Below, piece by piece: positions 46,546-57,270 of a stretch of DNA of 64,000 bases. Every line of letters begins with the position of its first letter. The stretch's first letter is position 1. Position numbers and translations under genes: made by a program. The notes beneath the pieces are model-generated. The model ran no database searches and was not told the origin of the DNA. It worked only from the letters and a program-made list of their open reading frames with translations. The stretch covers positions 3,251,501-3,315,500 of the forward strand of contig BSDZ01000015.1 in assembly GCA_030268105.1 (NCBI GenBank). Direction: 5' to 3'. Source of the DNA: Volvox africanus. Lineage: Eukaryota; Chlorophyta; Chlorophyceae; Chlamydomonadales; Volvocaceae.

Positions 46546-49500
46546 ATGACTGAACATTACAATGATAACATTTGGATTGAAGAAAATGAAGACGAAGAAG
46601 AGGACGCCCAGAAAGAGGTATAGAACACACACATTTGCCGTTGTCCGTATAACGGATGCGAGGAGACATACCAGCCCCGCTTTGGCTGCACAGTATCGCG
46701 ATTACTACAAGGAGAAGATGATCTTCATGATGGACGCACAGGAGAGTATGTTTGACGAAATCGAGGTACGACATCCTTTGCATTCCCGCGCACAAAGCCA
46801 CGTCTCCTTCACCACACATGCACGAGTCAAGTCAGCAAACCTTAAGTTGGTTTGACAAGGTGCCCCATATGGTTAAAAGACTAATGCAAATGCAACGCAC
46901 ACATGCAACGACTGCTTAGAAGTATTTCTCAACATCAAATGCAAACTGCATACCCAACCGTACACCAGCTATGCGGGGAGACCACCACCTCCTTCGAAGC
47001 GGCGCACCGAACCGTCGTAGAGCTACTGAAGCTTAAAGCGATACAACATCCAGACGATCAAGTGGCTGTCGTACTGTACAACACGGTATGAACAGCGCAC
47101 TAAATGTGGATTTGGGAGATGTCGTTTTTTGTTTGTGTGTGTGGGGGGGGGGGCCCGGCCAGCCTCGTGCTGGTCGAGGCTGCGAGATGCGATAGGGATG
47201 TTGCAATGAACCTGGATGCCTCTCAGTGATTGCGGAAGGGCTTATGGAGGAGGGAGCCGTCGAAGGTGGCCTAAAAGGTGCATGTGTGCTCTTCTTGTTT
47301 CCCCAAACTCCTGAAACCCCAAGTGCCTCTTGTTCCTCGTCCTGCTTTTTGTCACTCCCCTCTCTCTCCCCACCTCCGAAACACACACAAACATACACAA
47401 GTACCTTCCCAACCCCTCCCCCCTTCACACACACACAAATTCAGCGGGAGAGAGACAAACCCGGGGGCGGTGCCGGTGCCGGTGGTGGTGGCGATGATGG
47501 TTTTACGACACCATTTACGGCAGCCTTTGAGGGGGTGCGCACACTTTTGGAGCTGCAACAACCTTCCGCAGAGGCCGTACGTGCTGTACGAGATCTCACG
47601 GGTGGGTCTGTGGGAAGGAGTGAAACCCAACTTCTGTCTTCATCGTCATTCCCTTCCCTGCCCCTTCTCACATCGGCTCTGTGTCGTGACACGTACTGTG
47701 CCACGACCCCCATCCGCGGTGAACTCATCCTCTTAGCCCCCCTCCCCCCTTTCCACTCCCTCCAACCCCCTCACTCCCCTCACGCCCATCCGACCTTTAC
47801 GGCTAGTCCTCGTTCATTCAGTACCAGCAGCAGCCGGTTCGTTTCATTCGGCTTCCCCAACTCCCCCTCCCTGCCTCCCGTCCCCCTCGCTCCCCTCCAC
47901 TCCTCCTCCCTGCCCTCCACTTCCCCGGGTACGTAGCTGACACCTTTCGTAGGACGATTGGCAGCCGGCCACAACGTCGCGACTCCGCGTTAGCGGATGC
48001 GCTCTTTCGTATCCAAAACTGTTTGGCGGCAAGCCGTAGCGCCGAAACGTGAGTTTAGTAATACAGGAGGGGCCGGAGGGGGGGAGGAGGGTGTAGAGGT
48101 TTGGGATTTCGTGTCAGGATTCGCTCACCTCCTGCATCATGACGCCAGAACTTCTGGGGTTGCGGCATTACCTCTGAATAAGTGCCTGCTAAGATTCCTT
48201 CGTGCAAAACACATTCCATCTCTTCCCCCCCCCCGCCCGCTCTCCCCCTCCCCTCCCCTCCCCGCCGCAGATCAATTAACACGCTGGTGGTGTTTACTAA
48301 TGACCCCGAGCCCTGCGGTCCAAGTACGGCACCCGGGTATAAGGCAGCACTGTAAGCGGGGAGAAACGAGGCCCGGCATTGGGTGTGCCGTATGGATCGG
48401 GTTGTCGACAAAATGGCGAGCCGCCGCTGCCTTTTTAAGCTTCCCCCGCTTTGTGAAACTTAAAATTACTAATAACTTTTACATGTGTGAAAACCCTTCA
48501 CGGTATATAGGGCCCAGCTGAACAGCCGCGTGGAGGCGCTCCAGGGATACCGGGTGTGTCTGCGTCTCTTTCCGCTGGCGGCTGCCGTACGGCCCTTTAA
48601 CTCGGGTCGTTTGTGGCGCAGCGTCTTGCGGGCGCTGTCCGGGCCAGCGGAGGAGCTCGACGGCGGGGCAGGAGGCGGCAGCGGCGGCGGCGGCGGCGGT
48701 AACGCTGTTAGTGGCGTCAGCGGCGCCGGTGCCGGAGGGGAGTGGGTGGGGTACGACGAGGCGTTGCTGCAAGAACTGGTGGGTACGGGGAAGTCGAGGT
48801 GGAGGTTGAGGGCGGGAAATGAGAGGGCGAGATGACTGTGTGAAGCAGTGGTGTGGCAAGTGCGCGTCGGCGGTTAGGGTGATTAAAAGTGGTTTGTACT
48901 TAAGAAATATTTCTTTGTTTCCGAAACCTTTATTTCACTCTCCTTGCTTGCCGTCCGTCGTGGTCTGGACTACCTATCCTGCAATCTGGCTTCCTGTCTG
49001 GTTGCCTAATCAGGCCATTGACCCGGGACAGCGGCGGGATCCCGTAACGGTGATCACTGCGCTGTTCGAATCCTTCAAAAGACGGCTTTCACGAAAGCGG
49101 ACGCTCATGAAACTGAACTGGGTCCTCAGCGAACGCCTCAAAGTGGCGGTCAAGGTGGGCGTCGCTGTCCATGACTCCATGTCCACTCCATGCTATTTTC
49201 TGTTATTGGTTTTTTTTCGGTTGTCTGTTGTCTTTTAGTTTTTTCGGTTTGCTTCCTGATTCCCTTACATTCCATCTCTGAACGAAGTGGACACATGCAG
49301 GCCCCCGTACTCTCGCCTTTCCCTCCCGTCTCCTCCTTGGGCATGCGTATACATTGTCATATGATTTCATGCGCTTCCCCATATTCCCAGGGTTATTTGC
49401 TTGTGTACGATGCGGCCAAGAACGCAAAAAGGACCGTGTACGTAAATCCCGTAACAAACCAGCCACTTAAGGTAGGGCAGGGATAGGGTGCAGGAGGGAG

Positions 49501-52500
49501 ATTGCATTTATGTGTGTGTGGTGGTGGTGGGGGGGGATAAGGGGGGCTTTGCTTCACCCGTGGCCACTACTATCTGGCAGTAATCCCTACCTTCCCCTGC
49601 CTGTGTTTCGGGGCACCCTCATCCGTTACCCCCTAGGGATTAGTTGACTGCTCCAAAATACTCAGTGATTTTCCCGATATAGTACATTATCAACATCGGG
49701 GGAGTATATGTGCCCTTAGCCAGTAAAGGGATTTTTCTCCCACTCTCATTTAGGATCGATCTCAGGGCCTCCGGGGACATAATGTCTAAATTCTTCTTTA
49801 GGGACATCTTTTGAACCATGTTTTATGCTTCCAAATTTGTTGGGACCAATCTCTGGATCAGGTCATCAGCTTGGTTTCGACGTACGACGGTCGTTTGTTG
49901 GAGAATGAAGAGGTCGGCAAGATGAAAATGTTCAACCTGAAGACGGGAGACACGTCCCGGCTCCCGGAGGTGGGCGCGAAGGGGGGAGTGGCGGGGAGGG
50001 GGAGAGCAGGGGTGGAAAGCAGTGTGGGTATGAAGGGAGGAGGAGGTGTGGTCAGGAGTATGTGTGTTTGTGTGTGTTATATTGATAAAGCTACAATTGT
50101 GTATGTCACATGCATAAAGGCATCGGCCCTTAAGCTTAAAGGCACTTTTCTAAACTAATTAAAAAGTTTTAGCTCATTAGCAATCAATTGTAATACGCTT
50201 TCATGCCAGCAGGCTTGACTCCACCAAAAATGGTGTCTCCCTTAAAAAGTATGCTAAAATTACATACAACATAAGAAGATAAGAAATATGAAAGAAAACA
50301 CAAAAGAGAAAAAAATCGACAACAACAAGAAAGAAACACTTTCATGCGAAAATATATTACTTGATTGTAAAATCCTAACGCACATTTTATTTCCGCTGTA
50401 TTGTGCCGTACTGGCACGGTGGCATGCAGGTCATGGTGCCTGCTTCCGAAGTCTCCGCGAGTGGCGGCGCTGGTCTGGTCCCCCCGGGCCTTATGCTGCT
50501 GGGCTTCAAACCGCTCTCCTGCCTTCTGCCGTACCACCAAATGCAACCCTCCATCTTCCTGCGCCCGGACGAGCGGTCGGCCCCGGGGTCCACCATCGCC
50601 TTCATCTCCCTTTGGAGAGCGATGCTGGCGGAGGGGCGATTTGCACTGTGCCGGTGCGTGCGTGCGTGTGTGTGTGTGTTTATATGTCAGTGTGTATGCG
50701 TATCTGTGTATGCTTTCCCAGGGTTTGAGAGGGGAAAGGCACCAAACGTACGACAGGACCACTGAGGAGTCACTCAACACCTTGCGGTCCTGAAACCCAG
50801 TACTCAAAGAGCCTTATGCATATCCGCCTACAAATACACACACGCGCGCCTCCCTATCCACCCACACGCCCCTGAACACGCACACCCCTACATTCCTGTA
50901 CAGCCGTGTCCGGTGGATGGTGTGGGTTTCGGAGCGCAGTCGTCATGAGTGTTTCAATCCCCCCAAAGCACGCGGACGCTCTTTGTTTGCAGATATCGAA
51001 AAGCCGCCAACACCAGCCCCCGTCTCGTGGCGCTGATTCCGCAAGATGAGGGCATCGACCCCTACGGCATCCAGACTGATCCACCTGGCATTCACATGAT
51101 CATCATGCCGTACATGGATGACATACGGCATCCGGAGACGGGTGCGTGCGTGTTTAAATCACAAGCAACTTGAATAAATAGTATATTAGATACATACCAT
51201 ATGTCATTGTGCATATATCGTGTAACATCATGTATAATAAATATTTTGTCTATTGTTAATTGTATATGTCTATGGTATACAAAGATCAGTAAGCCCGTGG
51301 TAGGGAAAATCGACGCATAACCCTTAATATATTTTGTATGAAATTTTATTGCAGTATAATCATATAAATGCATATATATAATGCATACGGTTTAATACAT
51401 ATGTACGACATACGTTTTTACCGTCAATGATATGACATAATTTACGGTAACTTTATCCTTACTTGCAAGGCCCTTTTTGCTTCCGTGTTGGGTATTTGCA
51501 CACTCAAGTCTACCCTCGCTTTACCCTTCTCTTCCCCTTCCCCCTCCAACACACCCCTCCTACATCACTTGATGTGATGCGCCTCCCCGCAGCCACCGGC
51601 GTCGCACCGCAACAACCATCGGACGGGCAGATGGCCGCCAGTAAGGCGCTCATAGCCGCCCTGGACCTCGAAAAGGTGGAGGCCTTCGACCTGACGCAGG
51701 TTTGCAACCCTTGGCTCGAACGGCACTACGCAGTGGTGGAGGTGAGGCGCTGGGATGGGGGGAGGGAGAGCGGATGATTAGGGGGGAGAGAGAGGGGAGG
51801 ATGGGGAGAGGGAGGGGGGGATGGGGGGAGGGAGAGGGGAGGATGGGGGGAGGGAGAGCGGAGGATGGGGGGAGGGAGAGGGGAGGATGGGGGGAGGGAG
51901 CGGGGAGGATGGGGGAGGTAGAGGGCAGGATGGGGGGAGGGAGCGGGGAGGATGGGGGAGGGAGAGGGGAAGGTTAAGGGGGGGAAGAGAGGGGAGGTTG
52001 GGGGGAGGGAGCAGGGAGGATGGGGGAGGGAGCGGGGACTGGGATGGGATTACTAACACACCAACACCAACACCGCAACACAACTGGATTTGGGTCTGGT
52101 ATTGGATGTCTGTGGCTGCCGAGGGAGGGTTGCATCACACATCCAGAAGACCAAAATGATCAAGAGCAGTGCAAAATTAGGCTTCAGGTTGAAGCGCCGA
52201 GGTTTTGCCGTCCTCGTTTTCCGGAACCCTTTCGTCCTGGCCACCCTCCCCACTTCCCACCCAGCCATGGAAGGAATACAACTTATGGCTCCATGGTTCT
52301 GTCCTTGTACGGCACGTCGAAAAGGCGCCTGCCTGCTGTGTCACCGGCTGTGATATATACTTTGGCTTCGTTGTTTATGTGGAGGTTACAAGCCCTCTGA
52401 TTTTACCATTGGTTCTGTCACCGATAACGCCTATATTGAAGCTGAAATCTCGGGTGTTAGCTCGGAAGTATGCGGTGTAATTAGCGAAATATTAGTAGAG

Positions 52501-52992
52501 GAAAATAATAAACTTAAATGCGGTCAAATTATAGCTAAAATTAAGGATGATGATTATCGCGCTAATTACGAAAAAACATTAGCAACTCTGGAAGGAGCAA
52601 AAAGAGACATAGAACTAATAGATCAAAACATAAAACTTGCCCAAATTGATCAAACTAAGGCAAAAGAATCTCTGGAATTTGCTGAAACTAATCTTCGCGA
52701 GCTCTGTACATATAATCTTGCAACACCATCCTCACCCAATCCCGATCCCAATCCTAATCCCAATCCCGCATCGACCAACCCGGCAAACCCCGCAAAAGGC
52801 TCTCGCGCTGTCAGAGCCCATACCCCCCTGGTCAGCGATTGCGGACGACGGCACTCGACCCCGAAGGGAGCTGTTCGAGTCGCGTGAAGCAATCGAGGCC
52901 ATTGAGGTGATGCCGCGGAGCCCGATCGTGGGGATGGGGATGGGGATGGGGGGAGGGAACGGAGCTGTGTATGTCTTAAATGTAAAAGTGTA

Positions 52993-53045
<53 letters not shown>

Positions 53046-53993
53046 GTTACTGCACATGAAGGAGTATGTAAAACTTGATTGTGTCTGTCGCGTTATCTGT
53101 CAATGTCTTGCACCTGGTGGCGCGTCGGCGCAGACCTTTCGACTGGCGTTTCCCCAGGAGGGGTCGGGGAAGGGCACCAAGCGCAAGGCCGTGGGGGAGC
53201 CGGGAGGAGGACCCGCGGCGGTCAAGGTGCAGAAGGCAGAGGCGGTGGCGGACGCGTATTCAGGTAAGGAGGAGAAAGCAAGGGAAGGGAAGAAGAAAGC
53301 AAATAAACAACGAAGAAGCGGCGCTGTTCTTTGGCGGAGGGGAGGAGAAGGAAGAGGGTGTGTCCAACATGGTGAGGTAGTCTGCAAAACTAGTTGGGAG
53401 GACATATCAATTGGTCGATCTATCTATCTATCTGTCAGTTTACATGTGACACAAACAGCCATAAAATAACACAAACAAATACCATTCACATCTCCACTCT
53501 CCCCACTCACCTTCCGCACTGCCAACTTTATAAATCGCTCACCCGTTAAGAGAGTCAATGTCCACTCTGTCCACTCTGTCTCCTCCACAGCCATTGATTG
53601 GGAGGGGTTGTACCGATCTAACGGTTTCACCAAGCTCAACAAAGACGACCTCACCTTGTACTTGCGGTAAGTACGGCGTGAATGATGTGATGATAATGAA
53701 TGATCCATGTCATTTGTCGATCCTTACCATCTATCTCCTGACTAATCTATATCCTAATTAGGTCTGACTGGCTGGCTTGTCAGACCTAACTGGCCCAGCC
53801 AGCAGGTGGCGAATTCATTGAGTCGGTATCCCTTAGTCGATCCTTCAAATACGTTGCCATTCCCTCCCCTCGCGCTTTGCGTGTGGTTTGCTGCAGGCGG
53901 CACCTGCTGAAAGTTACGGGCAAGAAGGACGAGCTCATACAGCGAATCCGAGAACACATGGAACAGATCGGGAAGGGTCCGGGGTCAAGGTAG
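46546..53993 (+). CDS. Ku70, DNA double-strand-break repair protein, complete
   Basis: Seventeen exons fit in phase: 46546-46617, 46694-46765, 46969-47085, 47445-47605, 47953-48048, 48271-48351, 48511-48778, 49014-49154, 49391-49471, 49862-49969, 50430-50653, 50993-51141, 51593-51741, 52799-52906, 53134-53263, 53591-53666, 53897-53993, giving 709 residues. The N-terminus is acidic, then a vWA domain (DYYKEKMIFMMDAQESMF, DQVAVVLYNT, INTLVVFTNDP). The beta-barrel core includes PPGLMLLGFKPLSCLLPYHQ, QPSIFLRPDE, RLVALIPQDEG and GIHMIIMPYMDDIR. The C-terminal arm has NPWLERHYAVVEALAL. A SAP domain closes the protein (residues ~655-700, FTKLNKDDLTLYLRRHLLKV, GKKDELIQRI). Ku70 with Ku80 rings DNA ends and starts non-homologous end joining. 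Exon 7 has a Gly-rich loop that makes the protein longer than most. The donor at 47605 (GTCTGT) is weak but needed for phase. A TGTAA lies near 54552. Confidence 0.93.
47797..47890. repeat. Short dispersed repeat, copy 2
   Basis: Counterpart of 35862-35945, in Ku70 intron 4, sense orientation. Confidence 0.55.
49537..49782. repeat. Dispersed intronic repeat, copy 2
   Basis: Counterpart of 17931-18245, located in Ku70 intron 9 in sense orientation. Confidence 0.6.
51775..52032. repeat. G-rich minisatellite in Ku70 intron 13
   Basis: Tandem imperfect copies of a unit like GGGGGGAGGGAGAGGGGAGG ending in AT, on the coding strand. It has many closely spaced runs of three or more G, so G-quadruplex formation in DNA or pre-mRNA is plausible. 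Confidence 0.88.
52376..52702 (+). pseudogene. Bacterial HlyD/EmrA-type membrane-fusion protein fragment
   Basis: An AT-rich stretch within Ku70 intron 13, without an ATG, reads openly as GGYKPSDFTIGSVTDNAYIE, AEISGVSSEVCGVISEILVE, ENNKLKCGQIIAKIKDDDYR, ANYEKTLATLEGAKRDIELI, DQNIKLAQIDQTKAKESLEF and AETNLREL. The TDNAYIEAEIS start, the VsGvIseIlVeeNnkLKcGQiiakI biotinyl-lipoyl half-motif, the DDDYRANYEK continuation and the following alpha-helical coiled coil are the hallmark order of bacterial periplasmic adaptor proteins of tripartite efflux or type I secretion systems. It corresponds to the region just after the N-terminal membrane helix up to the first arm of the hairpin. Codons end mostly in A or T, unlike the neighbouring exons. 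The frame differs from that of exon 14, and Ku70 reads smoothly across (AVVE-ALAL), so this is intronic. It is an inferred horizontally acquired fragment. Confidence 0.78.
52979..53047. repeat. (GTGTAT)n-type microsatellite
   Basis: A run of GTATGTGTATGTGT in Ku70 intron 14. Confidence 0.9.
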
Positions 53994-55012
53994 TGTCGGC
54001 GGAGCGTGAGGGGGTAAGAGATATATGTTTTTGTGTATGCGTGCATGTGCTTATGTGTGTGTACGTGTATATGTGCGTATGTTTGTATGTGTGTATGTGT
54101 GGAGTGAACAGCTGTGTAGCGTGGCAATGAGGCGGTGGATGAAAGGGCGGGAAAGCCTCATCCAGGCCCGGTGTCGATCGACGACCAAGTGGACGCAAGG
54201 CAGCAAGCAGGTAGTGCGAAGTGAATGCGAAGGGATGCGAAAGGGAGTAAAGCCGTAAAGTCGTCTCCCGTGATGGAAGGAAGACTAGGTAGGTGGGTAG
54301 GCAGGTAGGTGGGTAGCGCAGGCGCAAAAAATCTTGATTTGTGCGCCGTATGGAGAAAGCTTTAAATTCATTCGGCATTTTTGAGTGGTTGGGTAGGTAG
54401 CTAGGTAAGTAGGTAGCTAGGTAGGTAGGTAGGTAGGTAGGAAGAGGGAGGGAGGAGCGGTTAAACGGGTACACAGACATTGGACACATTCGTAGAGGTG
54501 ACATAAACATGGTCGTTGCAAGTCAACTGCTTGTTGTACATGATAAGCTTCTGTAATAATTACGCAGGGATTTCAACATAAGCCTCGTACATATGATGTT
54601 ATATCATCAATTTGCCCAAGTCACAGCACAGCTCAAGACAGCATATTTCAATACAGCACAGTAAAGTACAGCACAGCAGGTAACTTCACTATCAAGACAT
54701 CAACCATGCCCTACATATACAATTATACGTCAAGCGATCATTCCTAAAGGATTTTAACCCTTCAGACCCTCAGGAAGTAAAACATGCTCCACAGTGTGCT
54801 CCACAAATCGCACAAGGACTCACCATGTCCTGATCCATCCATGCCCTGATCTGTTGTTTAGGCAGTGGGAATGTTCCGCGTTGATTTATGCACCCGACCT
54901 CTAACCGTGCCGTGCCCAGGCCTTGATACCATACCCCCACAAAACGCGTACCAGGATAAGTCCGAAACGGACTTAGTCTGAGCCTGTCTAACCCTGACTT
55001 ACTGTCTATGTA
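53994..55012. other. Ku70 3' region; GGTA microsatellite, no gene
   Basis: Contains (GTGTAT)-like repeats near 54030-54100 and a (GGTA)n tract at about 54285-54442, also a cluster of CAGCACAG motifs near 54625-54680. Nothing coding is supported. Confidence 0.5.
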
Positions 55013-55290
55013 ACAGCGTGAATGGCGCAGAAGCGCCAGAACGAGCGAAACTGAGTCGTCGGACTATGGCAATTTGTCACAAATAATATAATTTCATAAT
55101 AATAGATCAATTACAATAGACCAAATGCATAGCACTTGAACAAGTTGCACGGAACTACTTGTATGCGAGCGCTCGTTCAACGTTGTCGGTTGTAGAGTGC
55201 GCGCCATTTTGAATAAACGTAAGGCCCCATACGAGCCCGGTAGCACTATTTATGCTGCCCGAATAGCTGAGACAGTGACTTCCTCTTCGA
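55013..55290. repeat. Dispersed repeat, inverted relative to 37275-37555
   Basis: Partner of the repeat at 37275-37555, here in the opposite orientation and about 120 bases left of a partial CACTA-like copy. Confidence 0.75.
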
Positions 55291-55413
55291 TTGTAAGTAA
55301 CCTACTGTAATGTAAATTAACGAGGAGTCACCCTAGAACCACGTGCCGTACAGTTACTCGGAGCTCGCCCATGTAGCTCCGCCAACCAGCGAGGCGAAGC
55401 CCTCTGTCACACA

Positions 55414-56356
55414 TAGAGTACGTCTCACACATGGTCGTTTTCATGGGTCAATCTTCACACCTACGCCAAGCTGCTATGATGCTTGCCGGACAAGGCTATA
55501 TAATTTTTGGGGCCTGCTTGATGTGTAACTGTGGCTCTTGGTGACTTTCTTTGGGTCTCCTCTGGCAACATTGTTGCCTGGCTACTGTGCAACGTTTGCT
55601 GTTGCCAAATTTCCGCGATCCTTACCCAGACTTGCTAACTCCGGCAGCTTGCTGCTCAATAATTAGAAAGCCTTCCATGATTAGAAAGGTAGCCATGGAC
55701 AGCCACTGTGGCACTTCAGAGTTCTATGTTATAAAGTTAGCCACATGAACAGGTTATACATCCATATAATGGTAGCGATTTAGCGATGTTAACAAGCGTT
55801 CACCAGAGCAATCTCTTGTACTAGGACTAATATTTATGGCGTCCTAAATTGATGATATTTTATGCACAAAGTCTCCATGCATCTGCACAAGAAGAGCAAG
55901 GAAGCAAACTAAATGCATCCGGCCAACCCGTGCTCCGAACATTATATTATGCACTATCTACATGAACTTTGCGTAAAGTGCGTTACAGTGCGTATGGTAA
56001 CGCACTGTACGCAAGATATACGCAAGCTGTTTGCGTTAAGTTAACGCGTGCGTTAGGTTTGCGATCGGAGTGCGTACAGCACGCGTTAGCACATACGCAA
56101 GCCCACGATTTTCGAGCACCACAAAATGTAATAAAATTTTCAGGGAACTTTTATATTCATCATAAATATTGTTCTCATTTAAACAAACTTGAAAACGACG
56201 CATTATAACAGACGTTTTGTCAAGTTTTGTATCTGTTTGCGTTAGGCTCACTTTAGGCCAACGCAAACTCGAACGCACAAAACGCAGCCTTACGCACACA
56301 TACGCGCCCTAACGCAGCCTAACGCGAGCCTATCGCACGAATCTGTTGTTATAGTG
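55414..56356. mobile_element. CACTA-like element, right-end copy
   Basis: Closely matches 44101-45068 along its length with scattered substitutions and small indels, including the TAACGC array and the terminal ACGAATCTGTTGTTATAGTG. Sequence left of 55414 does not match, and no CACTATAAC left end was found, so this copy is truncated or its left part was replaced. Confidence 0.85.
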
Positions 56357-57270
56357 GCGCATCCACAATGACCTCGCTCCAATTTCAGCAGATCATTAAA
56401 ACAAGAAAGCCGATTGCCCAAACAAAGTAGTGGCATAAGCAAACACCCTGCGCTGTGCGTGATTCGGCCCAGCCAGGGCCGCCACAGTGCCCCAATATGT
56501 ATGTCCTTCCAGGGCAATATATCAAGTCGCCCACATACAGTGTAGCTCCCTTACATAATCCTAGATAAATGGGAGAACGATTGTATTTAATTTTAAACAG
56601 ATTATATATTGGGTGTTACACTGTGGGCGACTCGCCCTTCAAAGACGAGCACCGGGGGTCCTGACCGGACCGAGCCACAGCGCAGGGGAGGAACACGTGG
56701 CTTTGTCTGTCTGTCCTGCCACGTGCTCCCCCTCTCACTAGGGCCAGCGAGCCCTCATAGGCTCTCGCCTGGCCACTCACAGAGCACTCAGGGCTACCAA
56801 GAAACCACAGGAAGGCCCAACAGAAAACGGGGGACACCTAGCTGCTCAAAGGACGGGGAAACCTCTCCTCTAACCCGACACTGACTAGACAGGAGCCTGG
56901 CAGACACACACAGTTCCCCTCAGAGGAGAAGCACCAGCAGGAAAGCACACCCTTCCACAGCCAAGCCAGAAGAACCCAACAAGAGGTGGAGGGGGGGATG
57001 ACAAGCCGAACTGGCGCCCCCCTAGAAAGCCTTCCGGCCCCACCCAAAGCTGGCCCCGCAGACACCTGAACTGCACAACAAGGAAAGACCTCTCTCGCTG
57101 AACCCCCCTAAAACCCTAAGGCCCCGAAGCCTGGACACAGGAACCTCTAGCCACGAAACCCTCCACCCTCTCCCTTCCCCTCCTCAAGATCTAGACCGTC
57201 CTCTCCTTGTCTCTACCTCCCTCACTCTCCCCCTTTCCTCCCACAGAACCTCCTCCTCAAAACTCCTGCC

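Noticed and set aside
46298..46546. 82-residue frame whose stop overlaps the Ku70 ATG
   Set aside because: No family resemblance or codon signal; more likely 5' UTR with a chance TAATG overlap.
52346..52888. Bacterial-like frame as an extra Ku70 exon
   Set aside because: Ku70 homology is continuous across exons 13 and 14 (AVVE-ALAL) in phase 0, and the fragment is in a different frame from exon 14.
53761..53786. tRNA-like or terminator-like hairpin GGTCTGAC...GTCAGACC
   Set aside because: Only a single stem; no tRNA arms or anticodon context. A similar palindrome near 34315 shows it is a small dispersed repeat.
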